A stretch of DNA of 12,903 nucleotides from JAWXUT01 sp044426075 (GTDB lineage Bacteria; Bacillota; Clostridia; Christensenellales; DTU072): assembly GCA_044426075.1 (NCBI GenBank), contig JAWXUT010000040.1, positions 1 through 12,903 of the forward strand, written 5' to 3'. Positions 5,827-12,755 of this stretch are shown here, one piece after another. A model generated the notes under the pieces. That model was not told the DNA's origin. It made no database searches and saw only the letters and a list, made by a program, of their open reading frames with translations. Made by a program: the position numbers and the translations under genes. Each line of letters starts with the position of its first letter. Position 1 is the stretch's first letter.

Positions 5827-7620
5827 TTATTCGCAAGCTAAAATATCCATCATTACAGAAAGTACGTGGTTTGCAAGGTCACCACTAGCTTGTGCCTCTG
5901 TTTTTGTAAGGATTGCATTAATCATATTTGATAAACCAAGTCCACGGCTGTTTGAACTATATCCGTCTACGCGTGTAATCTTGTCGAAAACGCGGGTGTT
6001 CCTTTTTGAAGGTAGGATTGATTTAGATTTTTTGCCGTGCATATTTATTGTAACTTCACCACCAAAGGTGTTAGGGTCTGGAATTGTCATACTGCCTTCG
6101 CTTCCATACACCTCTAGTTTTGGCAAGTGGTGGGCGTGCACATCAAATGACATTATAAGTGTGATAACCGCACCGCACTCAAATTCTAATAGCGCGCTGA
6201 TATGAGTAGGCGTTTCAACTGGAATCTTCTTGCCATATTTTGGTTTAGAAGTAATTGTGCGTTCTGCAAAAGATGCCTTGTTGATTGCCACAACTCTTTT
6301 TACTTTGCCAAGTAGGGCAACAAGGGCGGTGATGTAGTAAGGCCCCATATCTAAAAGTGGTCCGCCACCTTTTTCATAGTAGAACTCTGGGCTTGGGTGC
6401 CAGCTCTCGTGTCCGTGTGAAACCATAAATGCTGTACCTGCAACTACTTTTCCGATAACATTGTTATCTATTGCATTTTTTGCTGTCTGGATGCCCGCGC
6501 CCAAAAATGTGTCGGGTGCACCACCAATATATAGTGATTTTTCTTTTGCAAGAGCCACAAGTTCATCGCCTTGTTCTTTGCTCATTGAAAATGGTTTTTC
6601 AACATATACGTGTTTCCCCGCCAAAAGTGCACGTTTGCAAACATCATGATGCGCTTTTGGGAAGGTGATGTTTAATATTACATCAATATCCTTGTCTGCT
6701 AAAATATCATCAACGTTGTTGTATGCTTTTGGAATGTTGTACGTGTCTTTTGCGTGCTTCAACTTTGCTTCATCCATATCGCAACAAGCCACAACATTTG
6801 TATTTTTGAACACTGTTGTTAGGTTTTTGAAGTAAATTTTTGATATATTTCCACAACCTACAACACCAACGTTTAGTTTGCCTTCAACTCTAGGAACTTT
6901 TTTAAGATTGTCATTATAGGAAGCTGTTATTTTTTGTTCATCAAATGTAGCTTTTTTAGGAACAACTTGTTCATTTGCAGCCCACATAAAGCCTCTGCGC
7001 ATAATCTCTAGCATTTGAGGTTGCTCGTCGAACTCCTTATTTTTGTGTGCAAAAGTTGTTACAAATACCTTGCCTTTGCCGTAGTTTTTGGTGTAAATTG
7101 CAGGCATAGTGTATTCGCCGTTGCCAACTGTTTTTTCATCGCCATTAGGATAATCAGAATGTGCGTAAACCTTACAGCAAGGGTCAATATGTATGTAATA
7201 TTGCTCGCTATGAACAGAAATTTCATCTAATCCATCTGTAAAAATGTTTGATTCATCATATTTAATTACATAATCCCTTTGTGCACCGTGATAAACCCAT
7301 TGTGCACCAGTCATAAATTGCCAGTTAGTGTTTTGGCGGAACGCATCAATTATGCCACCGTGACAACTTGCAATGCCAGCACCCGCAAAAACGGCTTTTG
7401 TGACGTTGTTTACTACTTTTGAATTGATTTTTTTGTGTTCTGCCATTGTCCATAAAGGCACAATAAGTGCATATCCGCTCAAATCTACCTTTGCAAACTT
7501 TGCCAAATTGTCGTAAACATCAACGGAAAATCCTTCACTTTCCAAAAGTTTTTTGAAACGTTGTGATATTGGTTTTGGGTCGTGACCTTGCCAGCCACCT
7601 TGAAGTATAATTGCTTTCAA
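5827..7620 (-). CDS. ThuA-Gfo/Idh/MocA fusion oxidoreductase
   Basis: A 597-residue two-domain protein. Residues 1-~217 form a ThuA-like, glutamine-amidotransferase-fold domain (start MKAIILQGGWQGHD, SCHGG at 85-89). Residues ~247-597 form a Gfo/Idh/MocA NAD(P)-dependent sugar or inositol dehydrogenase, with the Rossmann GVVGCGNIS (252-260), EKP (341-343) and GGGPLLDMGPYY (418-429). ThuA and Gfo/Idh genes often neighbour each other in carbohydrate loci; here they are one protein. In the last motif the usual catalytic histidine of D-x-G-x-H appears as tyrosine. The start is TTG (7618-7620): no in-frame ATG fits, an upstream in-frame stop lies at 7645-7647, and AGAGAGG (7629-7635) is well placed. 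No signal peptide. It is divergent from an AraC regulator that probably controls it. Substrate unknown, probably a sugar or cyclitol. Confidence 0.88.
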   Translation of the reverse strand: MKAIILQGGWQGHDPKPISQRFKKLLESEGFSVDVYDNLAKFAKVDLSGYALIVPLWTMAEHKKINSKVVNNVTKAVFAGAGIASCHGGIIDAFRQNTNWQFMTGAQWVYHGAQRDYVIKYDESNIFTDGLDEISVHSEQYYIHIDPCCKVYAHSDYPNGDEKTVGNGEYTMPAIYTKNYGKGKVFVTTFAHKNKEFDEQPQMLEIMRRGFMWAANEQVVPKKATFDEQKITASYNDNLKKVPRVEGKLNVGVVGCGNISKIYFKNLTTVFKNTNVVACCDMDEAKLKHAKDTYNIPKAYNNVDDILADKDIDVILNITFPKAHHDVCKRALLAGKHVYVEKPFSMSKEQGDELVALAKEKSLYIGGAPDTFLGAGIQTAKNAIDNNVIGKVVAGTAFMVSHGHESWHPSPEFYYEKGGGPLLDMGPYYITALVALLGKVKRVVAINKASFAERTITSKPKYGKKIPVETPTHISALLEFECGAVITLIMSFDVHAHHLPKLEVYGSEGSMTIPDPNTFGGEVTINMHGKKSKSILPSKRNTRVFDKITRVDGYSSNSRGLGLSNMINAILTKTEAQASGDLANHVLSVMMDILACE

Positions 7621-7648
7621 AACTGTAACCTCTCTGTTTTTTGTTTAA

Positions 7649-7657
7649 ATTATAGCA
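7649..7657 (-). promoter_or_regulatory. Extended -10 promoter for the ThuA-Gfo/Idh gene
   Basis: On the minus strand TGCTATAAT gives an extended -10 (TATAAT at 7649-7654 preceded by TG-n). No good -35 is seen at the right distance. Activation by the divergent AraC-family protein would fit such a promoter. Confidence 0.6.
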
Positions 7658-7687
7658 TATCAATTATCAAATTCATAGGTATTAGCA

Positions 7688-7716
7688 TTGACAAAATATG
7701 AAAAATCGTCTACAAT
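7688..7716 (+). promoter_or_regulatory. Promoter of the AraC-family regulator
   Basis: TTGACA (7688-7693), 17 bp, then TACAAT (7711-7716). GGAGG at 7731-7735 follows. It lies about 35 bp from the oppositely oriented ThuA-Gfo/Idh promoter, so one regulator site could affect both. Confidence 0.82.
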
Positions 7717-7744
7717 GTAATAAACAACAAGGAGGAATATAGAA

Positions 7745-8536
7745 ATGTTGAACACCGTTTATGAGCGTTGGCGTGATGATATTGATGAAATTGTTTGTAT
7801 GAAAGCGCCAAAAATATATAAAAATCATTTCCACAACCATTTAGAAATTGCACTTTGCAATAAAGATAATAAAGAGATGATTATTTCAAATGAGAAAATT
7901 AATCTAAAAAAAGGGCAGTGTTTAATTATCCCTCCATTTACTTCGCACTGTTTTTTAGAGAGTGAAGGGTGGGCACTTTTATTGTTGATTCCCCGCAGAA
8001 ATCTTGGCGACAGCAACATATTTTTCAACATTTCAAAAGGGGCATATCATATGTTTGATGTTCACGAGCAGTTTGAAGAGCTACAGACTTTGCTGTTAAA
8101 TGGTGTCAAAAATGAAAACTTCACCAACCTTAAAAAATTGGGCACGCTATATTTTGCAATGGCTATAATATCAGAAAAAACAGATGTATTAAAAACCGAA
8201 CACCATTTGCAAGCTGACACATCTTTTACGCAGAAAATGATTGATTATATATATGAAAATCATAAAAAAGATATAAAAATAACCGACTTAGCGGAGCATT
8301 GCAACTATAGTAGAGCCTATGTTTCAAGCAAATTTAACACGCTTTTCGGATGTTCTTTTAGTGATTATTTGGCAATAATAAGATTAAATGGATTCTGTGA
8401 AAACTACACAAAAACACAAGGCAGTATTGAATCAAAGGCACTCGCGCAAGGCTTCCAAACAGTACGCTCATTTTACAATACCTTTAAATCAAAGTACGGA
8501 GTTACGCCGAAAGTATATTTCTCACGCCTAATTTAA
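7745..8536 (+). CDS. AraC-family regulator with N-terminal cupin domain
   Basis: A 263-residue transcription factor. Residues ~20-100 form a cupin-like ligand-sensing barrel (HFHNHLEIAL, then GQCLIIPPFTSHCF). Residues ~165-263 contain the paired helix-turn-helix motifs of AraC proteins: the first around ITDLAEHCNYSRAYVSSKF, the second around LAQGFQTVRSFYNTFKSKYG, ending in the typical GVTPKVYF. Proteins of this layout usually sense a sugar or related molecule and activate an adjacent catabolic gene. GGAGG at 7731-7735 supports the ATG at 7745. It is divergently arranged with the ThuA-Gfo/Idh fusion gene, 124 bp between starts, making that gene its likely target. The ligand is unknown. Confidence 0.9.
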   Translation: MLNTVYERWRDDIDEIVCMKAPKIYKNHFHNHLEIALCNKDNKEMIISNEKINLKKGQCLIIPPFTSHCFLESEGWALLLLIPRRNLGDSNIFFNISKGAYHMFDVHEQFEELQTLLLNGVKNENFTNLKKLGTLYFAMAIISEKTDVLKTEHHLQADTSFTQKMIDYIYENHKKDIKITDLAEHCNYSRAYVSSKFNTLFGCSFSDYLAIIRLNGFCENYTKTQGSIESKALAQGFQTVRSFYNTFKSKYGVTPKVYFSRLI

Positions 8537-8587
8537 CCGCAATGAGGATATAATTATACACTTTCAGCAATATAAATGCTACAAAAA

Positions 8588-8616
8588 GGGGGTCATCGCT
8601 GACCCCTAATTTTTTT
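8588..8616. terminator. Compact bidirectional terminator
   Basis: GGGGTCA (8589-8595) and TGACCCC (8600-8606) form a perfect 7-bp stem with tetraloop TCGC, and G8588-T8607 can add a wobble pair. On the + strand a T7 run follows (8610-8616); on the minus strand T5 follows (complement of 8583-8587). It ends the AraC gene on one side and the nfnA-nfnB-rubredoxin operon on the other. Its + strand T-run overlaps the rubredoxin stop codon. Confidence 0.9.
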
Positions 8617-8776
8617 ATTCTTCTTCTGAAAATTCGTCTTTACCAACACTGCATAGTGGGCAAAGGAAATCTTCTGCAACATCGCTCCAAGCTGTGCCTG
8701 CTGCAATGCCTTCATCTGGTGCGCCTTCGGCTTCGTCATATACGTAGCCACATACATCACATACAAATTTGCTCAT
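8615..8776 (-). CDS. Rubredoxin
   Basis: A 53-residue rubredoxin, a small cytosolic electron carrier with one Fe(Cys)4 centre. The two knuckles are complete: C6-x-x-C9-G-Y-x-Y at the N-terminus and C39-P-L-C42 near the C-terminus, followed by GKDEF. The aromatic residues Y11, Y13, W30 and F37 of the rubredoxin core are present, and the length is typical. The usual CGAGK/CGVGK after the second knuckle reads CSVGK here. AAGGAG (minus strand, 8785-8790) lies 8 bases before the ATG. It starts 21 bases after the nfnB stop and the shared terminator follows, so it is the third gene of the nfnAB operon. Rubredoxins in anaerobes often feed oxygen- or peroxide-reducing enzymes (rubrerythrin, flavodiiron proteins); none lies in this window. 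Confidence 0.96.
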   Translation of the reverse strand: MSKFVCDVCGYVYDEAEGAPDEGIAAGTAWSDVAEDFLCPLCSVGKDEFSEEE

Positions 8777-8797
8777 TTTATGTACTCCTTTTTGTTT

Positions 8798-10162
8798 TTA
8801 TATTGTTTCTATTATTTTTGCGGCAGCTTTTCTTCCTGCGCTCATTGCAAGAATTACAGTTGCGGCTCCAATAACGGCATCGCCACCAGCAAATACGCCG
8901 GGGATAGATGTTTGTCCGTATTCATCTGCTACAATTGTGCCCCATTTTGATACTTCAAGGCTTGCGTCGCTCTTTGGAAGTAGTGGGTTAGGGCTTGTGC
9001 CAATTGACATTATTACTTGATCAACATCAATATCATATTCGCTATCTGGGATTGGAACTGGGCGCGCTCTGCCTCGTGCATCTGGTTCGCCAAGTTGCAT
9101 TTTGCGCACTTTCATGCCAGTTACTTTGGTGTCGCCCAAAATTTCTACTGCATCATTTAATAGTAAAAATTCGATTCCTTCTTGCTCGGCGTGGTGAATT
9201 TCTTCTGCACGGGCGGGCATCTCTTTGCGACTTCTTCTGTATACAACTTTTACGCTCTCAGCTCCCATTCTAAGTGCTGTACGCGCTGCATCCATTGCAA
9301 CGTTACCCGCACCAACAACGGCTACTTTTGTTCCGCGTTGTATTGGTGTTGGTGAATCAGGTTTGTATGCTTTCATCAAGTTTACTCGGGTTAGATACTC
9401 GTTTGCTGAATATACGCCAGCTAGGTTCTCTCCCTTTATTCCCATAAATACTGGAAGCCCCGCGCCAGAACCAATAAAGATTGCATCATACTCTGTTTTA
9501 AGGTCTGCAATTGTAAAGGTTTTTCCGATAACGGTGTTCTTCTTGATAATTACACCTAATGCCATAAGTGCCTCTACCTCATCCTTAACTATGGACTTTG
9601 GTAGCCTAAACTCTGGTATTCCGTAAACTAGCACGCCACCAACTTCGTGAAACGCTTCAAATATTGTAACTTCATATCCCGCTTTTGCACAGTCCGCCGC
9701 ACAGCTCAATCCAGCTGGTCCGCTTCCTACAATTGCAACTCTTTTGCCATTTTTAACAATAGCTTCTGGTGCCATATTTTTGCTTGCGTGGTCTGCTACA
9801 AACTTTTCCAACGCGCCAATTGCAACTGGTTCGTGTCCCATTTTTGTAAGGATACAACCGCACTCGCATTGTGATTCTTGTGGGCAAACTCTGCCGCAAA
9901 CTGCGGGCAAACTGTTGCTTTGTTTTATTATTTTATATGCGCCATCAATGTCGCCAACTTTTACTCTTGCGATAAATGCTGGGATGTCTATGCCAACGGG
10001 ACAACCCGCTTTGCACTTCGCGTTTTTGCAGCCCAAACATCTGTTAGCTTCTTTTATTGCGGTTTCTAAATCGAATCCGATGTTTACTTCTTTAAAGTTC
10101 TTTGCACGCACTAGAGGCTCTTGCTCTCTTGGTGTGTTTCTCTTTTCGATTACTTTTGCCAT
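8798..10162 (-). CDS. nfnB: NfnB / GltA-like FAD-NADP(H) oxidoreductase subunit
   Basis: A 454-residue flavoprotein of the glutamate-synthase small-subunit family. Paired with the NfnA-like protein just upstream it most likely forms the electron-bifurcating NADH-dependent ferredoxin:NADP+ oxidoreductase (NfnAB) of anaerobes. The N-terminus carries two cysteine clusters for [4Fe-4S] centres: C42, C45, C50, C54 and C89, C93, C99 plus C101/C103. A first dinucleotide site GSGPAG (146-151) binds FAD, a second GAGNVAMDAARTALRMG (around residue 290) binds NADP(H), and GGDA near the C-terminus completes the FAD site. The ATG overlaps the nfnA stop by one base (TAATG), indicating coupled translation. 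Such proteins are often labelled glutamate synthase, but no large glutamate-synthase gene is present. The neighbour also allows the older name sulfide dehydrogenase. Confidence 0.92.
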   Translation of the reverse strand: MAKVIEKRNTPREQEPLVRAKNFKEVNIGFDLETAIKEANRCLGCKNAKCKAGCPVGIDIPAFIARVKVGDIDGAYKIIKQSNSLPAVCGRVCPQESQCECGCILTKMGHEPVAIGALEKFVADHASKNMAPEAIVKNGKRVAIVGSGPAGLSCAADCAKAGYEVTIFEAFHEVGGVLVYGIPEFRLPKSIVKDEVEALMALGVIIKKNTVIGKTFTIADLKTEYDAIFIGSGAGLPVFMGIKGENLAGVYSANEYLTRVNLMKAYKPDSPTPIQRGTKVAVVGAGNVAMDAARTALRMGAESVKVVYRRSRKEMPARAEEIHHAEQEGIEFLLLNDAVEILGDTKVTGMKVRKMQLGEPDARGRARPVPIPDSEYDIDVDQVIMSIGTSPNPLLPKSDASLEVSKWGTIVADEYGQTSIPGVFAGGDAVIGAATVILAMSAGRKAAAKIIETI

Positions 10163-10992
10163 TATTTGCCACCTCTAATCTTACACATATGGTCTGCTTC
10201 TTGCTCACGATAAAATGCTCCACGTAGGCGCGCTTCATCAAAGTCAATTAAGTGTCCGTCAAATTCTGGCCCGTCTACACAAGCATACTTTGTTTCTCCA
10301 CCAACAGTTACACGGCAACCTCCGCACATTCCTGTGCCATCTACCATTATACTGTTCATTGATACTACGGTTGGAATGTTGTATCCGCGTGTTAAATCAC
10401 ACACCGCTTTCATCATCATTAGTGGACCAACTGCCATAACTGCGTCGTATCCGTTTGATTTATCATCCAATAATTCTTTTAGTTTGTTTGTTACAAAGCC
10501 TTGCTCGCCGAAACTGCCGTCATCTGTCATAATGTGCAATTTATCGCAAAAAGGTGTGATTTCTGAACTGTAAATTACCAATTCTTTTGTTCTTGCACCT
10601 ACAATAACGGTTGGCATTTTTCCGCTTTGAGCTAAAAATTTAGCTTGTGGGTAGATAACTGCGTTTCCAATTCCGCCCGCAACTAATAGCACTTTGTTGT
10701 GCTCTAATAGGTCGGTTGCGTTGCCAAGAGGGCCAACAAAGTCGTGCAAACTGTCGCCCGCACCCATTGTTGCTAGCTTTGCAGTTGTTGCGCCTATGGT
10801 TTGAACCAATATTGTTATTGTGCCTAGCACTTTGTTGATGTCGCAGATTGTAAATGGAACGCGCTCGCCTTCTGCATCAGTTCGTAAAATAATAAACTGA
10901 CCTGGCTTTGCGTTCTTTGCTACCATCGGCGCATCGATTACATACTCGTTAACGTTGGAACATAGTTCGCGTTTACATAAAATTTTATACAT
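10162..10992 (-). CDS. nfnA: NfnA-like FAD/NAD(H)-binding [2Fe-2S] subunit
   Basis: A 276-residue ferredoxin-NADP-reductase-type protein, annotated in relatives as sulfide or dihydroorotate-dehydrogenase-like. FAD site: R44-x-P-x-T-I at 44-49. Nucleotide site: AGGIGNA at 105-111. The C-terminal [2Fe-2S] segment has C223, C226 and C238, with D218 upstream as the likely fourth ligand, an arrangement described for NfnA. In the Nfn complex this subunit oxidises NADH and sends electrons towards NfnB. The chosen start is the ATG at 10990-10992, preceded by AAAGGTGG (10998-11005) and giving the family's usual MYKIL start. An ORF extending to 11106 runs through the promoter and is not used. It leads an operon with nfnB and rubredoxin. 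Confidence 0.92.
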   Translation of the reverse strand: MYKILCKRELCSNVNEYVIDAPMVAKNAKPGQFIILRTDAEGERVPFTICDINKVLGTITILVQTIGATTAKLATMGAGDSLHDFVGPLGNATDLLEHNKVLLVAGGIGNAVIYPQAKFLAQSGKMPTVIVGARTKELVIYSSEITPFCDKLHIMTDDGSFGEQGFVTNKLKELLDDKSNGYDAVMAVGPLMMMKAVCDLTRGYNIPTVVSMNSIMVDGTGMCGGCRVTVGGETKYACVDGPEFDGHLIDFDEARLRGAFYREQEADHMCKIRGGK

Positions 10993-11020
10993 ACATACCA
11001 CCTTTATGTGTTCTATCATT

Positions 11021-11049
11021 ATTATATTACAAAACCCCCAATATAGCAA
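11021..11049 (-). promoter_or_regulatory. Promoter of the nfnA-nfnB-rubredoxin operon
   Basis: On the minus strand TTGCTA (11044-11049), 17 bp, then TATAAT (11021-11026). The start site would be near 11014, only about 20 bases before the nfnA ATG, so there is no room for a leader riboswitch. Confidence 0.75.
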
Positions 11050-11323
11050 GTATTTTTGAAAATTAGTACATATTCCGCCATTATTTCCGAATGCAGACAT
11101 CGCCAATTGTCAGGGTTATGGATATTTGAATTTAATATAAAACCAATTCTTTCTGCTATTGACTTACCAACAAGTTAATAAATATAGCATATTAAATATT
11201 AGTTTTCCCAAATAAGCAAGAGTTATGATATATCAGACTTAGCTGTCTAAAAATGCACAAATGCGTATTTTATCTTCGCTTCGTATAATATAATATATGG
11301 TTACAATTACTTATATTTTAAAG
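11050..11323. other. A/T-rich intergenic spacer with no gene seen
   Basis: Between the nfnA promoter and the end of mnmA. No reading frame with a ribosome site, no RNA gene and no convincing riboswitch is visible on either strand. A short imperfect hairpin (AGAC...GTCT near 11237-11251) and a stray TATAAT-like sequence near 11284 were seen but have no partner elements. Confidence 0.5.
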
Positions 11324-11342
11324 AGAGCATATATAATGCCCT
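11324..11342 (-). terminator. Weak terminator candidate after mnmA
   Basis: On the minus strand AGGGCAT pairs with ATGCTCT across a TATAT loop, with one G-T wobble, and CTTTAAAAT follows. On the plus strand the same position is an A/C mismatch, so the hairpin favours the minus direction. The T-run is poor. Confidence 0.4.
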
Positions 11343-11347
11343 TTTTG

Positions 11348-12412
11348 TTATCGTATTACGCCACCGCCGATACAGATGTTTCCGCTATAAAGAACCGCGT
11401 ATTGCCCGCTTGCAACGCCTCTAACTGGAGTGTCAAAGTTAATTTCAACACTGTTGTTTGCGAGTGGTGTTGCTGTCGCATTTACAAGAGGTTGCCTATG
11501 GCGTATTCTGCACTGCACAGCGGTTGGTTCGATTAGGGTTTTTGTGATAAAGTTGAAGTCATCTGCTATAATCTTTTCTGCAAATAACTCCGCACACTCA
11601 CCTTGGTTCACATATAAAATGTTGCGTGCAACATCCTTTTTAATTATGTAGTAGGGTTGTCCGTTTCCGCCACCGCCCAAACCAAAGCCCTTTCTCTGCC
11701 CGATTGTGTAATAAAAAACGCCGTCGTGCGTGCCAACTACCTTGTCGTCTAGGGTGCGAATCTCGCCTTGCTTCATAGGCAAATACTGGCTTAAAAACTT
11801 TCTAAAATCACGCTCGCCAATAAAACAGATGCCCGTGCTATCCTTTTTTGTTGCGGTTGCAAGATTGTTTTCTAACGCTATACGCCTAACTTCTGGCTTG
11901 CTGATGCCCGCTAATGGGAACAATACGTTTTCTATCTGTTCCATTTTTAGCTGATTTAAAAAATATGTTTGGTCTTTGTTGTCGTCTTCTGCCCTAGTTA
12001 AATATGTCAAGCCGTCAATAACTTCGGTTCCTGCATAGTGACCAGTTGCTATGTAATCTGCACCAAGTTTCTCTGCAAATGCCTTGAAGGGCCCAAATTT
12101 GATTTCCCTATTGCACAGTACATCGGGGTTTGGTGTGCGACCTTTTTTGTACTCGTCTAAAAATAATGAAAATACTCTGTCTTGATACTCGCGGCTTAGG
12201 TCTATTGTATAATAAGGAATATCCAATATATTAGCTACCCGTCTTACGTCGGTGTAGTCCGCTTCTGCCGTGCACGCTCCGCTGTCATCTTCTTCGTGCC
12301 AGTTGCGCATGAATAACCCGATTACTTCGTATCCCTGCTCTTTTAACAACAATGCCGCTACAGAACTGTCTACGCCTCCGCTCATGCCAACCACTACTCT
12401 TTTCTTGTCCAA
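11348..12412 (-). CDS. mnmA: tRNA 2-thiouridylase MnmA
   Basis: A 354-residue enzyme that puts sulfur on U34 of tRNA Lys, Glu and Gln, using ATP and a persulfide relay. Visible features are the PP-loop SGGVDSS (11-17), the GHYA segment (125-128), catalytic C100 in NPDVLCN and C196 in STGICFIGE, and the C-terminal beta domain with YYTIGQRKGFGLGG. Length fits the family. An in-frame TTG at 12442 would add ten residues ahead of the ribosome site. The better start is TTG at 12410-12412, giving MDKKRVVVGMSGG, because AAAAGGAG (12418-12425) sits 5 bases upstream. No sulfur donor gene (IscS) is adjacent. It is codirectional with tRNA-Arg, separated by a terminator. A candidate minus-strand promoter exists upstream but its spacing is poor. 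Confidence 0.95.
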   Translation of the reverse strand: MDKKRVVVGMSGGVDSSVAALLLKEQGYEVIGLFMRNWHEEDDSGACTAEADYTDVRRVANILDIPYYTIDLSREYQDRVFSLFLDEYKKGRTPNPDVLCNREIKFGPFKAFAEKLGADYIATGHYAGTEVIDGLTYLTRAEDDNKDQTYFLNQLKMEQIENVLFPLAGISKPEVRRIALENNLATATKKDSTGICFIGERDFRKFLSQYLPMKQGEIRTLDDKVVGTHDGVFYYTIGQRKGFGLGGGGNGQPYYIIKKDVARNILYVNQGECAELFAEKIIADDFNFITKTLIEPTAVQCRIRHRQPLVNATATPLANNSVEINFDTPVRGVASGQYAVLYSGNICIGGGVIR

Positions 12413-12472
12413 AATATCTCCTTTTGCGCGCCTGTTGCCCAATTTTCATTAATAAAAAAATATTTTATTTTA

Positions 12473-12493
12473 TTGTCGAATTTTAGTTGACAA
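12473..12493. repeat. Small inverted repeat upstream of mnmA
   Basis: TTGTCGA (12473-12479) and TTGACAA (12487-12493) pair at six Watson-Crick positions plus one G-T on the + strand, with a 7-base spacer. It lies in the mnmA upstream region about 60-80 bases before the start. On the minus strand it supplies a TTGTCA that could be a -35, but TAAAAT is only 15 bp away. It may be an operator or chance. Confidence 0.3.
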
Positions 12494-12501
12494 ACACCCT
12501 A

Positions 12502-12543
12502 GTAAAATTATATTATATAGCTCCACCGTAATTGGTGAAGCTA
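12502..12543 (-). terminator. Terminator of the tRNA-Arg gene
   Basis: On the minus strand TAGCTTCACC (12543-12534) pairs over all ten positions with GGTGGAGCTA (12527-12518), with one T-G wobble and a 6-base loop. It is followed by TATAATATAATTTT. On the plus strand the wobble becomes a C/A mismatch, so the structure is directional. The downstream A/T stretch also resembles a -10 for mnmA. Confidence 0.68.
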
Positions 12544-12548
12544 GCTTG

Positions 12549-12625
12549 TGGCGTACCCGAAAGGGATCGAACCTTCGGCCTTGAGAGTCGGAGTCTCACG
12601 CTCTATCCAACTGAGCTACGGATAC
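12549..12625 (-). tRNA. tRNA-Arg (anticodon CCG)
   Basis: A complete 77-base tRNA on the minus strand with encoded CCA. Acceptor GTATCCG pairs with CGGGTAC (one T-G), discriminator G. The D arm contains AGCTCAGTTGGATAGAGC. The anticodon stem TGAGA/TCTCA encloses the loop CTCCGAC, so the anticodon is CCG, reading CGG arginine codons. The T arm has GAAGG, loop TTCGATC, CCTTT. The fold was made by eye and all four stems close. Confidence 0.96.
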
Positions 12626-12636
12626 ACTGCTAGTTA

Positions 12637-12665
12637 ATTATATTGCAGATTACAAAAAAATGCAA
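12637..12665 (-). promoter_or_regulatory. Promoter of tRNA-Arg
   Basis: On the minus strand TTGCAT (12660-12665), 17 bp, then TATAAT (12637-12642). The start site would be only a few bases upstream of the mature 5' end at 12625. Confidence 0.65.
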
Positions 12666-12720
12666 TAGATATGCTTATAATTCACAACAAAAAAATATTT
12701 AAAAAACTTTTGAAAAATAG

Positions 12721-12749
12721 TTGACTTATATTTTTAGCTGTGTTATTAT
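12721..12749 (+). promoter_or_regulatory. Strong promoter of a probable rRNA operon
   Basis: TTGACT (12721-12726), 17 bp, then TATTAT (12744-12749), preceded by an A/T-rich stretch (from ~12685) that could act as an UP element. Start site near 12756, directly at a hairpin. Confidence 0.75.
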
Positions 12750-12755
12750 ATATAA

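Noticed and set aside
5792..6205. 137-codon plus-strand frame opposite the ThuA-Gfo/Idh gene
   Set aside because: It lies antisense to a clear conserved gene and starts in the shared terminator region. No recognisable domain.
8798..10162. Glutamate synthase small subunit (GltD) as the function of the 454-residue flavoprotein
   Set aside because: No large glutamate-synthase gene is present, and the one-base overlap with an NfnA-like gene fits the Nfn complex better.
9744..10178. 144-codon plus-strand frame opposite nfnB
   Set aside because: Antisense shadow of the conserved cysteine-rich nfnB N-terminus.
10993..11106. 38-residue N-terminal extension of NfnA
   Set aside because: It covers the promoter and ribosome site of nfnA and lacks family similarity.
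10993..11347. Riboswitch or small RNA gene between mnmA and nfnA
   Set aside because: The nfnA start site would be only ~20 bases from its ATG, and no recognisable riboswitch core or stable extended fold was found.
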